From Hordeum vulgare subsp. vulgare (Eukaryota; Streptophyta; Magnoliopsida; Poales; Poaceae), in contig NC_058523.1 in assembly GCF_904849725.1 (NCBI RefSeq), positions 206,239,689 through 206,303,688 of the forward strand: DNA of 64,000 nucleotides, given 5' to 3'. The notes under the pieces are model-generated. The model saw only the letters and a list, made by a program, of their open reading frames with translations. It was not told where the DNA came from and made no database searches. The translations under genes were made by a program, and so were the position numbers. Of this stretch, positions 1-8,856 are shown one piece after another. Position 1 is the stretch's first letter. Each line of letters starts with the position of its first letter.

Positions 1-4
1 ATGC

Positions 5-1402
5 ATGAATGAATTTGATAACTTTGTTGCCAAACAACAGAGTTTCAATGATTATGTTAGCAGACAATTGGAACAGACTGCTCGTATGCTTAGTCATTTA
101 AATGCTTGTGTGGACAGAAATGTCAATGATCTTAAGCTTTTGAGTAAACATGCCTCTATGGTTACTAATCAGGTAGAACAAGTACTTTAAGCTCAAAATG
201 ACTTGCTCAATGAGTTGAATGACAATTCCGTCAGAGTCGTTACTAGAGGCGGTAGAATGACCCAGGAACCTTTGTATCCTGAGGGTCATCCGAAGAGAGT
301 TGAACAAGATTCTCAAAGAGTTAGCACTGATGCACCTAGTCATCCTAGAAAGAAGAAGAAAGATGATAGGAACCTGCACGCTAGCAAGCCTACTACACCT
401 GAGAGTCCAAACGATGCCTGTGTTTCTGATGCTGAAACACAATCTAGCGATGAACATGAGCCTAATGATAATATCAATAGTGATGTTCATGTTGATGCTC
501 AACCTAGCAATGATAAGGATGTGGAGATTGAACCTATTGATCTTGATAACCCACAGCCTAAGACTAGGAGATACGATAAGAACGACTTCGCCGCTAGGAA
601 GCATGGTAAAGAAAGGGAACCATGGGTGAAGAAACCCATGCCCGTTCCTCCCAAACCATCCAAGAAAAAGGATGATGAGGATTTTGAGCGATTCGTTGAA
701 ATGATCAGACCTGTCTTTCTGCAAATGCGTTTGACAGATATGCTCAAAATGTCTCCGTATGCTAAGTACATGAAAGATATTGTGACTAATAAGAGGAGGA
801 TACCTGAGGTTGAGATTTCCACCATGCTCGCTAATTATACCTTCAAGGGTGGAACTCCTAAGAAACTAGATGATCCCGGTGTGCCCACTATACCTTGCTC
901 CATTAAAGGCATGTACATTAGAACTGCGTAATGCGACCTTGGAGCCGGTGTTAGTGTTATGCCTCTCTCTCTTTATCGTAGACTTGAACTAGATAAGTTG
1001 ACACCCACTGAAATCTCTCTGCAAATGGCCGACAGATCAACTACTTTCCCTATCGGCATTTGCGAGGATGTGCCTGTTGTGGTTGCTAATGTCACTATCT
1101 TAACAGACTTTGTTATCTTGGATATTCCTGAGGATGATGCCATGGCTGTCATCCTCGGAAGACCCTTTTTAAACACTACTGGGGCTGTTATAGATTGCAA
1201 CAAAGGCAATGTCACTTTCCATGTCAACGGTAATGATCATACGGTGCACTTTCCGAAGAAACAATATCGAGTACATTGCATCAATGCTATCGAAAAAACT
1301 TCATCGATTCTTATTGGGAGCTTTGAATGCCCTATTCCTCGTGTCAAGATGAAGTATAATTTGCTTGTTGGGGAGATACATATCCCCATTGAGATGACCT
1401 AG
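5..1402 (+). pseudogene. gag-protease polyprotein of Athila-like element A (two in-frame stops)
   Basis: One reading frame runs from 5 to 1402 and is broken only by TAA at 187-189 and TAA at 929-931. The first part is the acidic, lysine-rich C-terminal region of a Gypsy gag. The segment after the second stop is a retropepsin: it opens with CDLGAGVSVMP, the Athila-type active-site variant (DLGA instead of DTG/DSG), and ends with the ILGRPFL motif around codon 390 that closes the protease fold. The frame ends at a genuine TAG (1400-1402) with no fusion to RT. The N-terminus lies off-window. It would encode the capsid precursor and the protease that matures it. The two stops make it non-functional. 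Confidence 0.85.
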
Positions 1403-2192
1403 TGACTATTCGAAAATTCTCCATCTTCTTTTGTGATTCGAAAAGGTTTGTCGAGGAGACTTGATCAACCTAATTGACGGATTTTCCTTCGATGACCATG
1501 AGATGGATGAATCGAGGAGTCACAAACCTCTGTTCGAAGCTTTCACTTTAGGTTGATTAGAAGAAAAATGATAGATTTAGTTTAATCTTCCCTGTTTTCT
1601 GTTTTAGCGTCTGGTAGAAAAGTACCCCAAAAATAAAAGTTCCCCGAACGTCCTGAAAATCAAGTATGATTTTTTTCTGGAATTTTTGAAAAATTCTGAG
1701 ACAAAGAGCTTGTCTGGGGGCTGTACCAGTGGGCCACAAGCCCTTGGGGCGTGGGCATCCCCCTGGCCGCGCCACCCAGGCTTGTGGGGCCCACAGGCAC
1801 CCCCTCCACTCATTCTTGCTCTCATCTGGTTCTCCTACATCCAGAAAAAATTGTTTCGCAGCTCAAACCCGTGTTCTTGCTCCTCTTGCTTGGATTTTCG
1901 ATCTCTTTGCTCAAAGCACCGTTCTCCGAACTTTTTTGGGGAAATTACTCCTTGGTAAGTGACTCCTCCATTGGTCCAATTAGTATTTGCTCTAGTGCCT
2001 TATACTTCGCGTATTTTTGCTGCCTTGGTGACCATGTTCTCGAGCTTTGCATGCTAATTTTAGCTGGTCCCAAGTAGTTTTTATGCGTAATACGGACTCT
2101 AGGCACTTGTTGGAATAGTTGCTACGAGTATTGTTGAGCCTTGTTCACTTTTCCTTACAATCACTAAAAATTTCAGAAATTTTCGGAGATAG
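1403..2192 (+). other. non-coding linker of element A containing an LTR-like segment
   Basis: No coding frame is supported here. Positions about 1630-1830 resemble part of the element's own LTR (18800-18990). Shared features are AATAAAAGTT followed by a CG-containing tract and TCCTGAAAAT, and further on CCAGTGGGCCACAAGCCC and GCTTGTGGGGCCCAC. From about 1860 to 2190 the sequence is AT-rich with no recognisable feature. In an autonomous Athila element this position would hold pol, so the segment probably marks a deletion or recombination product. Confidence 0.5.
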
Positions 2193-2420
2193 AAAAGGGA
2201 AAAGAGGAGGAGGTTCTTAAGAGGCTCGTCAAGCCGTGACCCCAAGGATGATGGGAGTGAGAAGAATCCCAAGTATGTGGTCCCTCGAGTCATAGAAGTT
2301 CGAGCGTGCGAATGGCCAAGCGACGTGTTCTTACGAGCCGCTAGAATTTATGAGGACTTTTATCACTTGGTGGAAAACACAGGCCTTACCGCCTTCATTG
2401 AAGATAAGTGTCCACAATAA
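2193..2420 (+). pseudogene. 5' part of the post-protease ORF of element A
   Basis: Open frame 2193-2417, closed by TAA at 2418-2420. It begins with a basic, serine-rich stretch and continues with YEDFYHLVENTGL, typical of the extra ORF seen in Athila-like Triticeae elements (function unknown; in some Athila relatives this position is called env-like). No ATG remains in this frame. Removing element B and one copy of its TSD brings this frame into register with the ORF at 15945-16634, so both halves are one gene split by the insertion, with an additional stop just before the target site. Confidence 0.65.
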
Positions 2421-2425
2421 CTCCT
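2421..2425. repeat. target-site duplication (ctcct) of element B, left copy
   Basis: The pentamer ctcct precedes the TG of the LTR at 2426 and recurs at 15885-15889 straight after the TCA that ends the other LTR. Five-base TSDs are the rule for LTR retrotransposons. Confidence 0.95.
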
Positions 2426-4033
2426 TGCTACTGTGACAACAGACCTTCCTTGACAACGGCGCCAAGAATCCTGCTGCTACGGGCTACGCCTGTAGGCACT
2501 TCCTTGGAAAATATGCAAAGGATTTCCCCGCGGCCTTGGAGCCTTGCGTTGGTGTTCCCTTGAAGAGGAAAGGGTGATGTAGCACAGCGGCGGTAAGTAT
2601 TTCCCTCAGTTTGAGAACCAAGGTATCGATCCAGTGGGAGGATCACGTCGAGTCACAAGTACCTGCACAAACACAAAGAGCTTGCACTCAATGCTATGAA
2701 GGGGTTGTCAATCCCTTATAGATTGTTTGCAAAGTGAGAACTGAAAGCAAAGAGTAAACAAAGCAACGTAAAAGTGAAAGTGGAGACAATAGTTGTGAAT
2801 AGACCCGGGGGCCGTATTGTTCACTAGTGGCTTCTCTCAAGAAAGCAATTAGACGGTGGGTGAACGAATTACTGTTGAGCAATTGATAGAACCGCGCAAA
2901 GTCGTGACGTTATCTAAGGTAATGATTATATCTATTGGCATCACGTCCAAAACAAGTAGACCGATACTTTCTGCATCTACTACTATTACTCCACACGTCG
3001 ACCGCTATCCAACATGCATCTAGTGTATTAAGTTCATAAGAACAAAGTAACGCCTTAAGCAAGATGACATGATGTAGATGGACAATCTCATATCTATGAT
3101 AAAAGCCCATCTTGTTACCATTGATGGCAACAACACGATGCGTGCCTTGCTGCCCCTTCTGTCACTGGGAAAGGTCACCACACGGTATGAACCTAAAACC
3201 AAGCACTTCTCCCATTGCAAGAATCATAGATCTAGTTGGCCAAACAAAACCCAAGACTTGGAGAGACTTACAAGGATATCAAATCATGCATATAACAAAT
3301 CAGCAAAGACTCAAATATAATTCATAGATAATCTGATCACAAATCCACAATTCATCGGATCTCGACAAACACACCGCCAAAGAGGATTATATTGGATAGA
3401 TCTCCATGAAGATCATGGAGAACTTTGTATTGAAAATCCAAGAGAGAAAAGAAGCCATCTAGCTACTAACTACAGACCCGTAGGTCTGAAGTGGACTACT
3501 TACGAGTCATTGGAGAGGCGATGATGTTGATGTAGAAGCCCTCCAACTCCAAAGTCCCCTCCGGCAAGGCACCGGGAAGGGTCTCCACATGAGATCTCGC
3601 GGAAATGGAAGCTTGCGGCGGCGGAAAAGTGTTTCTGTGGATGCCATGATTTTTTCTGGGATTTTAGGGAATTTATAGGCGAAAGAGCTAGGGCAGGGAA
3701 GCTCTAGGGGGGCCACAAGCCTGGTAGCCACCGGCCCCCTGGTGGCGGCTACAAGGCTTGTGGGCCCCCTGTGGCTCTCCCGCCTTGGCCCTCAAGTCCC
3801 CCGATCTTCTTCTGTTCTGGAAAAATTTATTTCGGGGATTTTATTCCTTTTGGACCCCGTTCCAAAATCAGATTTGAAAAGAGCCAAAAACACAGAAAAA
3901 ACAGGAATTGGCACTTGGCACTGAATTAATAAGTTAGTCCCAAAAAAGATATAAAAGGTATATAAAACATCCAAAGTTGACAAGATAACAACATGAAACC
4001 ATCAAAAATTATAGATACGTTTGAGACGTATCA
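2426..4033 (-). repeat. 3' LTR of element B
   Basis: On the minus strand it starts TGATACGTCTCAAACGTATC, a near-terminal palindrome (GATACGT..ACGTATC), and ends GTAGCA at 2426. It is almost the same length as the partner at 14278-15884. A TATAAATT box lies on the minus strand at 3670-3677. The U5 end contains a second PBS-like copy (GGCGCCGTTGTC) just inside the terminus. Confidence 0.93.
3670..3677 (-). promoter_or_regulatory. TATA box of the 3' LTR of element B
   Basis: Minus-strand TATAAATT followed by a C-rich segment. The same box is at 15522-15529 in the 5' LTR, which would drive the element's own transcript. Inferred from motif and position only. Confidence 0.5.
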
Positions 4034-4808
4034 AGCATCCCCAAGCTTAACTCCTGCTCGTCCTCGAGTAGGGAAGTGATAAAGAATGAATTTTTGATGC
4101 TTTCATTCTACCTAGCATAGATGTCCTTTGTAACTCTTCTTATGTGACGTGAATGTTCAGATCCATTAGATTCAAAACAATAGTTTGCTATTGATGTGGA
4201 GACAATAATACTTCAAGAAAACTAGCAAGGTAATCATGAACTTTCAAAATAATGAGGCCAAAAGAAAGTTATCCCTACAAAATCATATAGTCTGGCTTTG
4301 CTCTATCATCCTTGCACAACGAATTTAAATCATGCACAACCTCGTTATTGGCCAAGTAATTGTTTTCACACCTTTACTTTCTCAAACTTTTTCAACTCTC
4401 ACGCAATACATGAGCGTGAGCCATGGTTTTAGCACTATAAGTGGAATGGAGTTTGGTGGAGGTTGCAAGACAAACAAGGAGAAGATGGTCACATTAACTA
4501 GGCATATCAATGAGCTATGGAGATGCTCATCAATAGATATCAATGTGAATGAGTAGGGATTGCCATACAAATGATGCACTAGAGCTAAAAGTATGTGAAA
4601 GCTCTTAAAGAAAACTAGTGGGTGTGCATCCAACTTGCTTGCTCACGAAGACCTAAGGCAAATTTGACGAAGCCTATCATTGGAATATGCAAGCCAAGTT
4701 ATATAATGAAAATTTCCCACTAGCTATATGGTGGTGACAAAACGAGAGACTCTCAATCATGAAGATCATGGTGCTTAATAAGCAGAAGTGTCGAAGGATA
4801 GTAGCATT
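4034..4808 (-). other. 3' noncoding region and PPT of element B (left part)
   Basis: Next to the 3' LTR the minus strand reads AAGCTTGGGGATGCT, the polypurine tract that primes second-strand synthesis. The rest is noncoding and collinear with 61093-61828 of the second B copy. Several short ORFs in it are not conserved as coding. It ends at the CACTA insertion point. Confidence 0.8.
4806..4808. repeat. 3-bp target-site duplication (att) of the CACTA element, left copy
   Basis: att at 4806-4808 is repeated at 11688-11690. The uninterrupted target is seen at 61821-61833 in the second copy of element B, where gtagcatt is followed directly by the sequence that here lies right of the transposon. 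Confidence 0.93.
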
Positions 4809-4827
4809 CACTAGTAGGAAAAGGGCT
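4809..4827 (+). repeat. left terminal inverted repeat of the CACTA element
   Basis: CACTAGTAGGAAAAGGGCT pairs with the complement of 11669-11687 (CACTACTAGGAAAAGGCCT): 19 bases with two mismatches. Confidence 0.93.
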
Positions 4828-4841
4828 ATAGATGATATAGA

Positions 4842-5265
4842 TACTAATGGCGCACCACACAAGTAGTGCGCCACTACTATATAGTAGTGGCGAACCATGT
4901 GCAGGTGTGCCATTAGTGTGATGGACACTAATGGCGCACCACACACTCGGTGCGCCACTACTATATTTTTTTTATTTTTATTTTTTTGCAAAACTACTAA
5001 TGGCTCACTAGCAGCTCGTGCGCCATTGGTAACCAGGGTTACTAATGGCGCATCTGCTGGTAGTGCGCCACTACTGTAATTTTTTTTTGCAAACTACTAA
5101 TGGCGCACCACAGCTAGTGCGCCATTAGTAACGAGTGTTACTAATGGCGCATCTGTTGGTGGTGCGCCACTACTATTTTTTTTGTTGCAGAACTACTAAT
5201 GGCGCACCAGAGAAGGTGCGCCATTACCAGGGTTACTAATGGCGCATATGTAGGTGGTGCGCCAT
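4842..5265. repeat. left subterminal repeat array of the CACTA element
   Basis: About ten copies of TAATGGCGCAC or its complement GTGCGCCATTAGT, often paired head-to-head so that single units can fold into short hairpins. T-rich spacers separate the units. In En/Spm-type elements such arrays bind the transposase; that role is inferred here. Confidence 0.85.
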
Positions 5266-5454
5266 TAATAACCTAGGACCAGCTAGATATTTTGGACAGC
5301 CACCTACCACACTCGTTTTTTAAATTTCATGGGTACTTTTTGAATTCATGAATATTTTTTCAAATTTGATGATAATTTTTCATATTCAAGATGAAAAAAT
5401 ATTGAATATTCATGAGGACACTCGATCTCGATCCCCCTCCATCTCGATCGCTAT

Positions 5455-5890
5455 CCCCCCTCGCCAGACCCCCCCTCGTCGTCGAGCACCCCCCGCACCC
5501 TCCCCCGCTCCACCGCCGCCGAGCACCCCCCGCACCCTCCCCCGCTCCACCGCCGCCGAGCACCCACCGCACCCTCCCCCGCTCCACTGCCGACGACGAC
5601 CCCCCACACCCTCCTCGACCCGCTCCACCGCCGCCGCCAACCCCCCGCACCCCCCCCGCTGCACCGCCGCCGACGAACCCCCACACCCTCCCCACTCCAC
5701 CGCAGCCGATGACCCCCCGCACCCTCCCCCCCTCCACCGCCGCCGACGACCCCCCGCACCCTCCCCGGGCCGCTCCACCACCGCCGACGACCCCCCGCAC
5801 CATCCCCCGCTCCACCGCCGCCGACGACACCCCGCACCCTCCCCGGGCCACTCCACTGCCGCCGCCGACCCCCCGCACACTCCCATGTCT
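5455..5890. repeat. GC-rich minisatellite, about 36-40 bp unit
   Basis: Degenerate repeats of a unit containing CGCACCCTCCCCCGCTCCAC followed by a GCCGCC-rich tract, roughly 10-11 copies. Long overlapping frames are open on both strands only because the repeat lacks A/T-rich stop codons. The proline- or glycine-rich translations have no recognisable domain and I do not call a gene. Confidence 0.75.
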
Positions 5891-5981
5891 CCTCGCTCGG
5901 TTCCCCCGAACGGAATCGGCCGAGCGCACCACCCACCCTCTCCCTCCCACCCCGAGCGCCATTGCTATCCAAAAAAATTTA

Positions 5982-6166
5982 TTACTAATGGCGCACCTCT
6001 CTGGGATGCGCCATTGCTATCCAAAAAAAGATTAGAAATGGCGCACCTCTCTGGGATGCGCCATTGCTATATAAAAAAAACTATTACTGGCGCACTGCAT
6101 GGGGATGCGCCATTTCTATCAAAAAAATCTAATGGCGCACCCCTCGCGGGTGCGCCATTGCTAACC
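5982..6166. repeat. internal cluster of CACTA subterminal repeats (first)
   Basis: Four direct-plus-inverted pairs of ATGGCGCAC and GATGCGCCATT, each about 40-45 bp apart and separated by A-rich spacers. They sit directly upstream of the LSM12-like fragment, not at a transposon end. Confidence 0.8.
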
Positions 6167-6299
6167 CGCACTGCTGGGCGGCGTCGGCTTTGGGTCTTCT
6201 CAGTAGAGTCACCAACCCACCTAGACCGTGCGTGCTCTGCTCCGCCCTCACGCACCTCACCGCGGCCACCTCCTCCCACCCACTGCCGCCAGCGGCGCG

Positions 6300-6707
6300 A
6301 TGGAGGTCGGCGACGAGGAGTTCACGGTCGGCGTGGTGATCTCCGCGAAGACCACCCTCGGGAAGGAGTTCGAGGGCTAGATCATCTCCTTCGACCGCCC
6401 GAGCAACCTCCTCGTCATCCATATCCTTCCCAAATCCAACCTTTGCTCCCTGCCCCCGTCTCCATGCCGTTTACTTATGGCTCCTGCTCTATTTCTGTGT
6501 GCTGCCTGGTTGCTTTGTTTCCATGACGGCGTAGATCACAGGAGGGCGTGGGCAGGGCGGATAGGGGCGAGCGGCGGAACGTGAGGGTGCTCAAGGCCAA
6601 CTACATCCAGGAGTTCTCCGTCATCGGCAAGTACGATGACCCGCTCGACCCGGCTGGCTGTGTGGTCGACCTGGCCGCCATCCACGCCAGGGAGGAGGCC
6701 CCCTCAG
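6300..6707 (+). pseudogene. LSM12: captured fragment of an LSM12-like gene (exons 1 and 2 plus intron 1)
   Basis: Exon 1 (6300-6422) starts at an ATG and reads MEVGDEEFTVGV, with TTLGKEFEG and SFDRPSNLL further on. Exon 2 (6542-6707) reads EGVGRADRGERRNVRVLKA and then ANYIQEFSVIGKYDDPLDP. Both match my recollection of the plant LSM12 N-terminal Sm-like domain and start of the AD domain. LSM12 is an RNA-associated protein conserved in eukaryotes. Exon 1 has an in-frame TAG (6378-6380), one base away from CAG. The intron 1 donor after 6422 reads AT instead of GT, while its acceptor (CACAG, ending 6541) and the donor after exon 2 (CAG/GTGCG) are intact. The rest of the AD domain is missing. Retained introns point to DNA-level capture. 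It is not a functional gene. Confidence 0.8.
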
Positions 6708-7324
6708 GTGCGTCATACTGCATCCCAAACCCTTTTGGTACTACTTTCTAGTCATTGCTAGTTAGGCATAAGATGCTTATTTATCTCGTTTGTATTTGAG
6801 ATGCGGTCAAGATTCAATCAATGGATTTGCTCACTCCAGCTGTAGATGCTCTAATGTGTTGTGCTTAGTTGAGTCATAGTACTGGTCAATGTGCAGCACC
6901 AGATTTGTAAGGATCATGCACACTGATCAGATACTCAGAACTCAGCAGAAAATCTCTCTAGATTTATGTATACCTATGGATACATACTAATTCCTCGAGA
7001 AAAAAATGTGTATGCTGCTAAAGCATGTGGTAGGTTCCTGAACTCCTAAAATGCAGTGCAGCCGCATCTATCTTCTTTTTTTGGCAAGACAAGGCGCCAT
7101 GGCCACGGTATACAAAGAAAGACTGGTCAAACAGTGCAAGGTTCTCTCTCTTGACTCTTGCTGTTACTTGTTGCTGATAATGCTCAGTGGTAATTCTTCT
7201 GAAGTATGGATACTGTCCCTACGATCTTGATACAAGGTAATAATTACTGAAGGTGTAGAAATTTACCTGTGATAAGTTTTTAGGTTTTTTCTGCGAAGAT
7301 AAGTGATTTTGCATGTGACTGCAG
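6708..7324 (+). other. intron-like sequence downstream of the LSM12 fragment
   Basis: Starts with a good splice donor and ends with a T-rich stretch and TGCAG acceptor before 7325. No coding frame or repeat recognised. It may be LSM12 intron 2 joined to another gene's intron. Confidence 0.4.
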
Positions 7325-7611
7325 AAATTGATGAAGCAGCAGGGAAGGACCGGATCCGGATGGATGTGTACTTTACATGAGATGGAATGGATAGATGCAG
7401 ATATGAGAGTAGATGGATGGGCATTAAATCGACGACCCGTTCAATGGATAGCTCCAAAACCAAAGTCTCCGTCGGATGTACGGCGTGCGATGGATGTGAT
7501 CACACGATGGAACAGGAGAACATTTTGCAGTAAATTTGGAACATTAATCATTAAGGTGTGGTCGTCGAGCCGCTCCGGCGGTGCATGGACAGAGCAAGGG
7601 AGATACTTGAG
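7325..7611 (+). pseudogene. unidentified captured exon-like block
   Basis: Bounded by an acceptor (GACTGCAG) and a strong donor (TTGAG/GTGAGT). One frame is open through the whole block (KLMKQQGRTGSGW at its start). In another frame the last 57 bases read VVVEPLRRCMDRAREILE, which looks like real protein sequence and suggests a true exon of about 60 bases with its acceptor near 7554. I do not recognise the gene. It lies between two subterminal-repeat clusters, so it was probably captured together with or after the LSM12 fragment. Confidence 0.4.
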
Positions 7612-7837
7612 GTGAGTCTACCAATATTTTTGTTGTGGGATAGTGTATTTGATTGGTGTGAGTGCTTAATTAGCTACACAGTCTATTATCTGCCAATAAT
7701 AGTTGCAAATGTCGAAACATTCTCTGGCCACTTTTGAGTTTTTAATGGCCTCTTCAAGTAAAGGAATTTTTTGTAGGACTTCAGTTCTTAACTCATAGAG
7801 GTTGTTTGATTTGTAGGATGTTTAACTAGTTTAACTA
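7612..7837 (+). other. AT-rich spacer within the CACTA element
   Basis: Intron-like DNA after the donor at 7612. No feature recognised. Confidence 0.4.
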
Positions 7838-7983
7838 GTAATGGGGCACCACTCACCCAATGCGCCATTACTATATATATTTTGTTTTACAAAAGTACTA
7901 ATGGCGCACCACCTGGGAATGCGCCATTGCTATAAAAAAATAAAGATTACTAATGGCGCAGCCCTGGGATGCGCCATTGCTAT
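7838..7983. repeat. internal cluster of CACTA subterminal repeats (second)
   Basis: Three pairs of TAATGGCGCA / TGCGCCATT with short T- or A-rich spacers, the same motif as the element's ends, placed immediately before the alpha-galactosidase module. Confidence 0.8.
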
Positions 7984-8249
7984 CACCCCCGCTAAAATCC
8001 CCCGTGTCAGTCCCCGGGCGGCCCCTGTGCCCGTATCGAGCTCGCTCTCCCTCGTATCCCTCCCCTTCTCCTGCTCTCCCTCCAAGCAGCGGCCGCCTCG
8101 TCAGCGGCGAGCCTCGTCGGACGCGCTCCTCGACGGTGTCGGGTACCTCCCCGCGCGGCCCATGGGTTAGTCTCCTTCCCTTCTCCTCCCCTCCCTCCCT
8201 CTCCCGCTCGTCCCCATGGCCCAAGGGGGGGCTGGCGACCTAGGGTTAG
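7984..8249 (+). other. GC-rich leader-like sequence of the second captured gene
   Basis: C/T-rich sequence resembling a cereal 5' UTR, with two TAGGGTTAG-type motifs nearby (8239 and 8359). A short frame around 8122-8170 ends at TAG. No protein recognised. Confidence 0.35.
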
Positions 8250-8464
8250 GTGCAGAGCTCCCCGTCGTGCCGACGCCGTTCCCGCGTTCTCGTGCGGTGC
8301 CGCCGCCGCCCCGTCACGCGCCCGCTGCTTCTCGAAGCCAGTCTCAAGCCTGACCTAGGGTTAGGTGCAGATCTCCCCACCGCCGCGCTGCGCCGCCTCT
8401 ACAACACCTCCAACTACGGCATGCTGCAGCTCAACAACGGCCTCGCCCTCTCACCCCAGATGGG
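8250..8464 (+). pseudogene. captured first-exon fragment of an alpha-galactosidase gene
   Basis: The frame that ends this block reads RRLYNTSNYG and then LQLNNGLALSPQMG, the conserved start of mature plant alpha-galactosidase (glycoside hydrolase family 27), which normally continues WNSWN in the next exon. The exon breaks inside the glycine codon at a GTAAAT donor (8465), the expected exon 1 boundary. No catalytic residues are included; the nucleophile Asp and acid/base Asp lie downstream in the family. Upstream of about 8385 the frame no longer looks like a signal peptide and may be rearranged. It cannot encode an enzyme; it is a transduplicated fragment. Confidence 0.65.
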
Positions 8465-8703
8465 GTAAATTCTGCCCCTCCCCGCCGCTCCCCAGCTTTC
8501 TCTGTTCAGCGAAAGTCAATCCACATATTTAGATCTCATTCTTCAGACTTGTGGTTTCGTTAATGAAACAGAGGGGAGAGGCTGATCCCTCTTTTGCTCA
8601 AGAAGATAACAATATTTAGAACACATGCAACAAGGGTTCATATTTTGGTGTCGGTTGTCATGTGGCAGAAGTACTTTGGATTACATTTTTGATGATGTAC
8701 TTT
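8465..8703 (+). other. intron-like sequence after the alpha-galactosidase exon
   Basis: Begins with the splice donor and becomes AT-rich. No feature recognised. Confidence 0.35.
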
Positions 8704-8856
8704 GGCACTGGAGATGCATAAATAACATTATTTAGTTTACTTGTGAACGACAACCAGTTCAAGACTAACAGGACGAACTAGAGATGCATAAATAACATTA
8801 TTCAATTTACTTGTGAATGGCAGCCAGTACTTTGGCACTAGAGATGCATAAATAAC
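8704..8856. repeat. short tandem repeat, 60-70 bp period
   Basis: AGATGCATAAATAAC starts at 8712, 8782 and 8842. The intervening sequence (TTTACTTGTGAA, CAGCCAG, TTTGGCACT) is also shared, giving about 2.3 copies. Confidence 0.75.

Noticed and set aside
3742..3983. Short frames in the element B LTR
   Set aside because: They recur in all LTR copies with shifts and have no coding conservation.
5339..5416. Inverted repeat around ATTCATGAATATTTTTT
   Set aside because: Short AT-rich self-complementarity common in such DNA; no TSD or conserved arms to support a MITE.
5348..6526. 392-codon proline-rich frame (plus) and overlapping Gly/Arg-rich frames (minus)
   Set aside because: Openness is produced by the GC-rich minisatellite and CACTA repeats; no domain, no conserved start, several overlapping alternatives.
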